A stretch of DNA of 64,000 nucleotides from JANLYC01 sp963815445 (lineage in GTDB: Bacteria; Actinomycetota; Actinomycetes; Propionibacteriales; Nocardioidaceae): positions 1-64,000 of the forward strand of contig CAWFGV010000005.1 in the NCBI GenBank assembly GCA_963815445.1, written 5' to 3'. Positions 58,407 to 64,000 of this stretch are shown piece after piece. Numbering within the stretch: the first letter of the stretch is position 1; the number at the start of each line of letters is the position of its first letter. A program made the translations under genes and the position numbers. The notes under the pieces were generated by a model. That model was not told the DNA's origin. It saw only the letters and a program-made list of their open reading frames with translations, and searched no databases.

Positions 58407-58480
58407 GGATCAAGCGTCGACCCGATTGATTCATACGTCTAATGCCAATAGTCGTGATGATTGTTCGATATGTTCGATGA
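58407..58480. promoter_or_regulatory. Divergent lysR/MFS control region
   Basis: The 74-bp gap carries ATTG...CAAT spaced by 17 nt and the near-repeats TTCGATATG/TTCGATGA close to the lysR start. LysR proteins bind T-N11-A palindromes at such divergent promoters, but no single site is decisive. Confidence 0.35.
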
Positions 58481-59377
58481 ATGCTCGACCTGTTCCGACT
58501 GAAGGTGCTCGCGGCGCTGGCCCGGCACGGCTCGGTGACCGCTGCGGCCCGGGAGCTCGGGTACGCCCAGCCCTCCATCAGCCACCACCTCTCGCGGCTC
58601 GAGGCCGAGGTGGGGCTCCCCCTGACTCAGCGCGCCGGCCGTGGCCTCCGTCTGACCCCGGCCGGTGAACTGCTGGCGCAGCGGGCGGCGGAAATCCTCG
58701 GCAGAGTCGACTCGGCGGAGGACGAGCTCGCCGCGATCGGGGGGCTGCGCCGCGGCCGGGTGCGGGTGGCCGGCTTCCAGTCCGCGCTCAGCAGCGTGGT
58801 GACCACCGCCGCAGGGAGCATGCGCGCCGCTGCTCCGGACATCGAGCTCACGCTGCAGGACCTCCACCCCGACGTAGCCCTCCGGCAGCTCCGTGAAGGT
58901 CTCATCGACGTCGCCGTGGTGTTCCGCCACGACGATGAGGTGCCGGACGACCTGCGGTTCACCCATCTCTTCGACGACGCCATGCATCTCCTCAGCACCG
59001 AGGCGGGCCAGGTGCTTGAGGACCACGCGGACTCCCCGTGGATCGCGGGCTGCGAGGGGTGCCGGCGCGACCTCGTGACCGCGTGCGAGGGCGCCGGCTT
59101 CACACCACGGATCATGTACACGAGCGACGACCCGTTCGTGCAGCAGTCGATGGTTGCCGCCGGACTGGGAGTCACCACGATGCCCGGACTGTCCGTCGCC
59201 CAGCACCGGGTGCCCGGTGTCGAGTCGACCGAGGTGGACGACTTCCGGCGGCGCGTCCACGTCGCGACGTACGGCGAGCCACCCGACCTCCCGGCGACGA
59301 GCGCGTTCGTCCAGGCAGTGGTCGATGCCGCGAGGGGTCTGGTCCGCGGCCCTTCCCCTCGACTTACCTTGACGTGA
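58481..59377 (+). CDS. LysR-family transcriptional regulator
   Basis: 298 aa. The N-terminal winged HTH (1-62: LDLFRLKVLAALARHGSVTAAARELGYAQPSISHHLSRLEAEVGLPL) is followed by a periplasmic-binding-like co-inducer domain (RGRVRVAGFQSALSSVVTTA onwards). Transcribed divergently from the MFS-reductase-VOC-oxidase group and its likely activator or repressor. Confidence 0.9.
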   Translation: MLDLFRLKVLAALARHGSVTAAARELGYAQPSISHHLSRLEAEVGLPLTQRAGRGLRLTPAGELLAQRAAEILGRVDSAEDELAAIGGLRRGRVRVAGFQSALSSVVTTAAGSMRAAAPDIELTLQDLHPDVALRQLREGLIDVAVVFRHDDEVPDDLRFTHLFDDAMHLLSTEAGQVLEDHADSPWIAGCEGCRRDLVTACEGAGFTPRIMYTSDDPFVQQSMVAAGLGVTTMPGLSVAQHRVPGVESTEVDDFRRRVHVATYGEPPDLPATSAFVQAVVDAARGLVRGPSPRLTLT

Positions 59378-59390
59378 CTGCCGGAGGCAG

Positions 59391-59456
59391 CCAATCTGCG
59401 ATCCAGTCGTCCATGTGTCCGGGTCTAATCCGGTAGTCCCGCAGCTGTGTCTCCAT
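59391..59456 (-). pseudogene. N-terminal fragment of a second NIPSNAP gene
   Basis: From the ATG at 59456 the same METQLRDYRIRPGHMDDWIA reading as at 54276 appears, then the similarity ends after about 21 codons. The DNA matches 54213-54300 closely, including about 20 bp upstream of the ATG (DR direction the same). The fragment lies 5.2 kb away, after the lysR gene. Confidence 0.75.
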
Positions 59457-59623
59457 GAGATCGAGTATCGGCCTGACAAGCGTTCTTTCGCTGCCACGCT
59501 CGTGCTCCTGGTTCCAAACCAGTCCAGCGTTGGCCTGGATGCAATCCGATGGCGGATGTGGTGACGAAGCACACACAAGGGCTGCCACTCGGGGCAGCCG
59601 ACATCCACTCCGTCTGGAGATTT

Positions 59624-60280
59624 ATGCACAAGCGAATCAAGCTGTACGCCGGCCTCGGCGGCCTCGCCATGGTCGGTTCACTCGCGGCCGTCGGCGTCGC
59701 CGCAAACGGCGCCACCGCATCCTCCGCTCCCGCGCAGACTGTCGGCCTGCACGCGCACCTGTCGTCCCTGAACAACTCCGGCGGTCACGGCCGAGCCGCC
59801 GTCGTGTTTCACGGCAGCCGCGCCCACGTCCACATCAACGCCTACCACCTCGCCAAAGGCCTGCCCCACGCACAGCACATCCACTTCGGCGCAGCTGCTC
59901 GTCACGAGTGCCCGACGGTGTTCGACGACAAGAACAACGACCACCGGCTCAACACGACCGACGGTGCGCCGGCCTACGGCCCCATCCGTAAGTCGCTGAC
60001 CACCCGAGGGGACACCAGCCCCTCCAGCGCCTTGGCGGTCAACCGCTTCCCGACCACGCCCAAGGGCATCGAGAACTACGACCGCCGGATCAACTTCTCC
60101 AGCACTGCGGTCGCCCGTGCCATCAAGTCTGGCAAGGGTGTCATCGTGATCCACGGAGTGGACTACAACGGCAACGGCAAGTACGACTTCCGAGGCGCCG
60201 GCAAGAGCGACCTCGACCCGAGCCTGCCCGCCGAAGCCACCGACCCCGCCGTCTGCGGAGTGCTCCGCGTCCAGAAGTAG
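59624..60280 (+). CDS. Secreted CHRD-domain-like protein
   Basis: 218 aa. The signal peptide has basic HKRIKLY, a hydrophobic core GGLAMVGSLAAVGVAA and a cleavage near ATASSA. The mature part is a CHRD (chordin/SOD-like) beta domain: VGLHAHLSSLNNSGGHGRAAVV, HAQHIHFGA, then FPTTPKGIENYDRRINFS and VIVIHGVDYNGNGKYDF. Histidine-rich faces suggest metal binding. The ATG at 59624 has GGAG 5 nt upstream. Role unknown. Confidence 0.75.
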   Translation: MHKRIKLYAGLGGLAMVGSLAAVGVAANGATASSAPAQTVGLHAHLSSLNNSGGHGRAAVVFHGSRAHVHINAYHLAKGLPHAQHIHFGAAARHECPTVFDDKNNDHRLNTTDGAPAYGPIRKSLTTRGDTSPSSALAVNRFPTTPKGIENYDRRINFSSTAVARAIKSGKGVIVIHGVDYNGNGKYDFRGAGKSDLDPSLPAEATDPAVCGVLRVQK

Positions 60281-60303
60281 CGTCCAGCTGTCGGCCAGAA
60301 AGA

Positions 60304-60340
60304 GCAGTCGCCCCATCTCCTGCTGAGATGGGGCGACTGC
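60304..60340 (+). terminator. Perfect 16-bp hairpin terminator
   Basis: GCAGTCGCCCCATCTC and its exact reverse complement, with a 5-nt loop CTGCT, 24 bp past the CHRD gene. There is no T-tract. The long perfect stem makes termination or 3'-end protection the likely role. Confidence 0.75.
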
Positions 60341-60488
60341 ATGTCGTAGCTAGGGCACGGACGACGCGCTCGGAGGGGCGGCCACCTCCAGGCAGTCCGC
60401 GCGAGGGCTGCCACGAGAAGCACCTCGACGATGTAGCACGTCCAGTGCTCGCCGGGTCAGAAAGGCTACCGCCGAGGGGTTGTCGGGC

Positions 60489-61298
60489 TCACGGCGACGA
60501 GGAGAGCGCGTCCAGGGTGGCCATGTCCTCATCGGACAGATCGAATCCGCCGACGTCGGCGTTGGCGGCGATGCGATCAGGCCGGCTGGACTTCGGAATC
60601 GTGACGATGCCGTGCTGGAGGTGCCATCTGATCACGACCTGCGCGGGAGTGTGACCCGTACGCCGAGCGACGTCTACGACGGCGGGATCCTCGAGCACCC
60701 CGCCGCGCAGTCCGCTGTAGCCCTCCAACGCGATGCCGCGGGCACGGTGTTCCTTGATGAGGCCGGCGTCGAACAGCCGGGGGCTCCATTCGATCTGGTT
60801 GACCGCGGGCGTGACACCGGTGGCGGACGCGAGCTGGTCGATCTGGTCCACCGAGTAGTTGCTGACGCCGATGTCGCGCACCAGCTTCTGCTCCTGCGCG
60901 TCGACGAACGCTTCCCAGATGTTGGTGCCGACTCCGTCTGAGGGGGTCCAATGGATCAGCCACAGATCGACGTAGTCGGTCTGCAGCAGGTCCAGGCTCG
61001 TTCGCAGGGTGGCCAACTCGTCGCCAACGCGGTCCGGCGGAAACTTCGTGGTGACGAAGACGTCGTCACGGGTCACGCCGCTGTCCTGGAGCGCGAGACC
61101 GACCTGGGCCTCGTTACCGTAGACGGTGGCCGTGTCCAGATGCCGGTAGCCCACGTCAAGAGCCGCCCTCGTCGCTCGAACAGCGTCATCACCCTTGATC
61201 TGCCACGTACCGAAGCCAAGCAACGGCATCGCCGCCCCGCTGGCCAGCTCGACGTGCATGTCCGGGAATCGGCCGGAGGCCGTGGGGCTGTCAGTCAT
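60489..61298 (-). CDS. Aldo/keto reductase (2,5-diketo-gluconate reductase-like)
   Basis: 269-aa NADPH-dependent reductase. Tetrad residues: Asp and Tyr in LDTATVYGNE, Lys in VTTKFPP, His in LWLIHWTP. GVSNYSVDQIDQL and the NADPH segment IPKSSRPDRI are typical of the AKR5 branch. TAGGTT lies 6 nt before the ATG. Not a close relative of the AKR at 35604. Confidence 0.88.
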   Translation of the reverse strand: MTDSPTASGRFPDMHVELASGAAMPLLGFGTWQIKGDDAVRATRAALDVGYRHLDTATVYGNEAQVGLALQDSGVTRDDVFVTTKFPPDRVGDELATLRTSLDLLQTDYVDLWLIHWTPSDGVGTNIWEAFVDAQEQKLVRDIGVSNYSVDQIDQLASATGVTPAVNQIEWSPRLFDAGLIKEHRARGIALEGYSGLRGGVLEDPAVVDVARRTGHTPAQVVIRWHLQHGIVTIPKSSRPDRIAANADVGGFDLSDEDMATLDALSSSP

Positions 61299-61304
61299 GG
61301 CGTC

Positions 61305-61310
61305 AACCTA
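61305..61310 (-). promoter_or_regulatory. Leaderless -10 box of the second aldo/keto reductase gene
   Basis: TAGGTT on the minus strand, 6 nt before the ATG at 61298. Confidence 0.5.
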
Positions 61311-61397
61311 GCCGTGGGCCCAAGCGGGTGCACGCTGAGCAGCCGGCGGCGGTCGGGCCGCCCGTCCAAGCGACCTGGGCCTGACGCGCTCGTCGGC

Positions 61398-62180
61398 CTA
61401 CTCCTTGGCGCGAGACTCCTCGACCCGACGCGGCACTCGGAGCAGCCGGATCGCCGTGACGAGGCCGATCCCTCCGACCATGTTGCCGAGCGCTGACCAC
61501 CCCAGCGCGGTCAGCCAGGTCCCGACCCCTATGTCGGCGCCGGCGATCATTGCCGCGAACATGAACAACGAGTCCAGGATGCAGTGGAAGAGCTCGGCAC
61601 CGGCAAGCAGTGCGCCGAACAAGATCGCGGGAACCAGCTGCACGCCGAGGCTCTCGGTGGCGTGCTGCATCCGCGTCATCAGCGTGATGACTGCGCCGGC
61701 GAGCACAGCAAGCGTGAAGCTCTCCAGGGTGACGCCGAGATCGGCATACTTGGTCCCGATCTCGATCGCCGTCTCGTGCAGGTCTGGGCGTGCCGTCATC
61801 ACGATCCACATCATCAGCAGGCCACCGAGAAGGTTGGTCACCAAGGTGACGCTCCAGAGTCGAGCCAGTCCGAGTGGCGTTCCGCTGCGGGCGACGACGG
61901 CGGTGACGGGCACCAAGAAGTTCTCGGTGAAGAGCTCGCTGCGTGCCAGCAGCAGAGCTACGAACCCGATCGAGAAGGCAAGGCCCGCAAGCAGTGTGTC
62001 GCCGGTGTGTGCCTTGACCACCAGGTAGGCGAGGACGCCCGTGCCGACGTCGATGCCGCCCAGCAGTCCTGTGGAGACCAGCGCCAGCAATGGTCGTTCG
62101 AGTCGTTCCTGTCCCTCGTCGACGATGCGGTCGAACGCGTCTTCGACTTCGGGCTCCGGGCGACCGCTGGTCTCGCTCAC
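61398..62180 (-). CDS. Formate/nitrite transporter (FNT) family channel
   Basis: 260-aa membrane channel for small monovalent anions, pentameric in known structures. About six TM helices; FNT blocks are GFVALLLARSELFTENFLVPV and GAELFHCILDSLFMFAAMI. It resembles the soluble-tail-bearing formate/nitrite branch with an acidic N-terminus. GTG start with TACCGT 7 nt upstream. Substrate (formate, nitrite, hydrosulfide, acetate) not resolved. Confidence 0.82.
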   Translation of the reverse strand: MSETSGRPEPEVEDAFDRIVDEGQERLERPLLALVSTGLLGGIDVGTGVLAYLVVKAHTGDTLLAGLAFSIGFVALLLARSELFTENFLVPVTAVVARSGTPLGLARLWSVTLVTNLLGGLLMMWIVMTARPDLHETAIEIGTKYADLGVTLESFTLAVLAGAVITLMTRMQHATESLGVQLVPAILFGALLAGAELFHCILDSLFMFAAMIAGADIGVGTWLTALGWSALGNMVGGIGLVTAIRLLRVPRRVEESRAKE

Positions 62181-62187
62181 ACGAGGG

Positions 62188-62193
62188 ACGGTA
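62188..62193 (-). promoter_or_regulatory. Leaderless -10 box of the FNT gene
   Basis: TACCGT on the minus strand, 7 nt before the GTG at 62180. Confidence 0.5.
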
Positions 62194-62262
62194 TCGCGCG
62201 CAGGGAGTCACTGCTGGGAGCGTTACCAGACCCGGTGACCGGGTGATGGGCTCGGTGGGAAT

Positions 62263-63093
62263 TCAGCCAGGTTCGATGTCAGCGGTTGACCGCTGCCGCG
62301 TCCGGACACGACCGGCTCCGGGCATCCTGGCGGGCTTGAACGACGACAGGCCCGGCAGCAGGCCGACCGTTGCTGCTGCCGCCAGGGCAACGGCCGCGCC
62401 GGCGACGGCGTCGAGGACGTAGTGGTTACCGGTCATGACGATCACCGTCACGGTCAGGATCGGATAGACCACCGCCAACACACGCACCCACCACACGCGG
62501 ACGAGCAGGATCGCCATCACGGTGACCCAGACAGCCCAGGCGGTGTGCAGGGAGGGCATGGCGGCGTACTGGTCGGGTGCTGCGGTGTTGGATGCGGCTG
62601 CGACGCCGGTCAGTTTGGTGATGTCGAGGAAGCCACTGCCGGGCAGCAGCCGCGGCGGCGCGACCGGGTACACCAAGAAGATGGCGAGCCCGACGAGGTT
62701 GATCAGCACCAGGGCGTTGCGCGCGGAACGGTAGACCGCAGGGCGGTAGATGTAGCAGGCGACGAGCACCGACAGGGTCACGGACAGATGCGCGAGCTGG
62801 TAGTACCAGCTGGTGAGATCAGCCAGGTGACGATGCGCTGCGAGCCAGATGTTTCCCGGCAACTCGAAGGCGAGCCCGACATGCCGCTCGAGGTTCCACA
62901 CCTGGAAACCGTCGTGCAGCGCCATCGACGTCCGGGTCTGCGCCAGGTCATGGATACGGTCGTAGGCGAAGACCAGGGTTGCCACGACCGCAAGCTCCGC
63001 CGGCAACCAGGCTCGCCCGGACGGTTCGGCACGGACCCCCGGCGCGGAGACGGCCGGTCCCATGGCCTGCAGCTGGTCGGAAGTCGTGGTCAC
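62263..63093 (-). CDS. PAP2-superfamily membrane phosphatase
   Basis: 276 aa with about six TM helices. PAP2 motifs 2 and 3 are AMPSLHTAWAVW and GNHYVLDAVAGA (catalytic His in each); the first, basic motif is degenerate. Resembles bacterial inositol-phosphoceramide-synthase-like or lipid phosphatases of the AUR1/PAP2 branch. The GTG at 63093 is chosen because TACGCT sits 7 nt upstream. It may dephosphorylate lipid pyrophosphates such as those from uppS. Confidence 0.82.
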   Translation of the reverse strand: MTTTSDQLQAMGPAVSAPGVRAEPSGRAWLPAELAVVATLVFAYDRIHDLAQTRTSMALHDGFQVWNLERHVGLAFELPGNIWLAAHRHLADLTSWYYQLAHLSVTLSVLVACYIYRPAVYRSARNALVLINLVGLAIFLVYPVAPPRLLPGSGFLDITKLTGVAAASNTAAPDQYAAMPSLHTAWAVWVTVMAILLVRVWWVRVLAVVYPILTVTVIVMTGNHYVLDAVAGAAVALAAAATVGLLPGLSSFKPARMPGAGRVRTRQRSTADIEPG

Positions 63094-63100
63094 CGGGTCG

Positions 63101-63106
63101 AGCGTA
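63101..63106 (-). promoter_or_regulatory. Leaderless -10 box of the PAP2 gene
   Basis: TACGCT on the minus strand, 7 nt before the GTG at 63093. Confidence 0.55.
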
Positions 63107-63228
63107 GTCGCTCGAGCCGCCAGGACTCGGCGGTGTGAGGAGGTTCGCACCGCCGCACCCCGTCGACGGCACTTGGACCGCCCCGGGTGTCTGGTGCTGT
63201 CTTGCGCGGTTTGCGTGGTGTCGCGGCC

Positions 63229-63234
63229 TAAGGT
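63229..63234 (+). promoter_or_regulatory. Leaderless -10 box of the AIM24-family gene
   Basis: TAAGGT, 6 nt before the ATG at 63241. Confidence 0.55.
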
Positions 63235-63240
63235 CGCCGA

Positions 63241-63921
63241 ATGGACATCGCGATTCGTCACAACCCCGGCTTCGCCGTCGCCCGCTGCACGCTCTCCCCT
63301 GGAGAGACCGTGCGGGCCGAGTCAGGAGCCATGATGGCCACGTCGGCAGACGTCGCCATCGAGGCCAAGGCGTCCGGCGGGCTCATGAAGTCCCTCAAGC
63401 GAAGCGTGCTCGGTGGAGAGTCGTTCTTCATCACCACCTACACGGCACCGGCCGATGGTGGCTGGGTCGACTTCGCCGCCCGCCTGCCCGGCGACGCGAT
63501 CGGGCTCCCGGTCTCCGAAGGACTCAACATCACTCGCGGGAGCTACCTGTGCTCAGACACCGCTGTCGAGATCGACACGTCCTGGGGCGGCTTCAAGAAC
63601 CTTGCCGGAGGTGAGGGCGGGTTTCTCGTCCGGGCGTCCGGACAGGGCCAGGTTGTCCTTGCGGCATACGGCGCGATCGATGGGTCCGACCTCGGGCCGG
63701 GCGAGTCGGTCGTCGTGGACTCCGGCCACATGGTCGCGTGGGACAACAGCGTGCAGACGCAGCTACGCAAAGCCGCCGCAGGTGGTCTCATCCAGTCCGC
63801 GAAGAGCGGCGAAGGGTTCGTGTTCGACGTCCGCGGCCCCGGTCGGATCTGGACGCAGTCGCGGAACCCGTCGGAGTTCATCGCCTGGATGACGAGCGTG
63901 CTGCCGTTCTCGCGCGAGTGA
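63241..63921 (+). CDS. AIM24/TIGR00266 family protein
   Basis: 226-aa all-beta protein of the TIGR00266 (AIM24) family. MDIAIRHNPGFAVARCTLSPGETVRAESGAMM opens the fold, GGESFFITTYTAP and GSDLGPGESVVVDSGHMVAWD are family blocks, and SGEGFVFDVRGPGRIWTQSR closes it. Mitochondrial AIM24 supports inner-membrane organisation. Bacterial members have no fixed role. Confidence 0.9.
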   Translation: MDIAIRHNPGFAVARCTLSPGETVRAESGAMMATSADVAIEAKASGGLMKSLKRSVLGGESFFITTYTAPADGGWVDFAARLPGDAIGLPVSEGLNITRGSYLCSDTAVEIDTSWGGFKNLAGGEGGFLVRASGQGQVVLAAYGAIDGSDLGPGESVVVDSGHMVAWDNSVQTQLRKAAAGGLIQSAKSGEGFVFDVRGPGRIWTQSRNPSEFIAWMTSVLPFSRE

Positions 63922-63963
63922 CGGCGACCGCACCGTACCGACTGAGGTCGGTCGTAGCTGCGG

Positions 63964-64000
63964 TCAGGGCGCCTTCACCCAGGCATCGTTGATGCGGCCG
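63964..64000 (-). CDS. C-terminus of an unidentified protein, cut by the window edge
   Basis: Reading on the minus strand gives GRINDAWVKAP then TGA at 63964-63966. Eleven residues only. A short Asn/Trp-containing end like this is seen in solute-binding proteins, but that is a guess. Confidence 0.35.
   Translation of the reverse strand, partial: GRINDAWVKAP

Noticed and set aside
57145..58580. Very long open frames antisense to or fused with the MFS and reductase genes (to 58578, 57145)
   Set aside because: They arise from high GC. Family similarity begins only at the internal starts I used (57168 and 56053).

Overview
The window is high-GC chromosomal DNA from an actinobacterium, most likely from the Nocardioidaceae/Propionibacteriales. 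Evidence for this includes mycothiol metabolism (Mca), a DUF4307/DUF4245/DUF6542 housekeeping set, a REP13E12-type DUF222/HNH gene under a mycobacterial-style LexA box, a wax ester synthase/DGAT, an F420/LLM-type oxidoreductase, and a start-site style in which more than twenty genes carry a TANNNT -10 box 5-8 nt before the start codon (leaderless transcripts). I see no tRNA, rRNA, CRISPR array, integrase or intact transposase. Both ends cut genes: an amino-acid ABC substrate-binding lipoprotein at the left and the last residues of an unidentified protein at the right.

Layout. 1-4.2 kb: gluA/gluB-type amino-acid importer, a flavin monooxygenase and a lipoprotein. 4.2-11.2 kb: an accessory stretch with an LLM oxidoreductase, two convergent phosphotransferases, VOC, cupin and DinB proteins, a twice-frameshifted DUF222/HNH gene and an internally deleted EamA transporter. 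11.2-21.3 kb: msrA, a class-III PLP enzyme, a GNAT-Nudix fusion, metB, an orphan mutL (B12-mutase reactivation factor), a marR-MFS pair, ilvA and greA. 21.4-35.6 kb: mostly core genes: mca, a DUF255 (YyaL) protein, an orphan CoxL-type molybdenum hydroxylase subunit, trhA, uppS, phoH, a lytic transglycosylase, fumC, arfB and a PIG-L deacetylase. 35.6-37.9 kb: a decayed patch with a 41-codon class I fumarase remnant, the C-terminal TOBE part of an ABC ATPase and a frameshifted methyltransferase. 38-45 kb: WS/DGAT, glpX and a molybdate cluster (modC-modB-modA-regulator) with two palindromic operators. 45-53.3 kb: xseB/xseA, ispH, rmuC, a cyclase-family fusion and ychF. 53.4-64 kb: accessory genes (cupin, decayed NIPSNAP genes, a YcaQ-like glycosylase, a LysR-controlled MFS/reductase/VOC cluster, a CHRD protein, AKR, FNT, PAP2 and AIM24).

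Genes that work together: modABC with its Mop-domain regulator; uppS with the lytic transglycosylase and PAP2 phosphatase in envelope building; xseA with xseB as exonuclease VII; ispH feeding isoprenoid precursor to uppS; metB and ilvA in amino-acid supply; mca and msrA in redox and detoxification.

The most unusual structures are intergenic. (1) Eight copies of a 22-bp unit form two spacer-less arrays in opposite orientation on either side of arfB. (2) Two inverted copies of a ~103-bp double-hairpin element sit 18 kb apart, each in a convergent gene gap. (3) The xseA/xseB start-stop junction has been triplicated, creating a 48-codon coupling ORF. (4) At least seven genes are disrupted or deleted, which needs checking against reads before biology is read into it.
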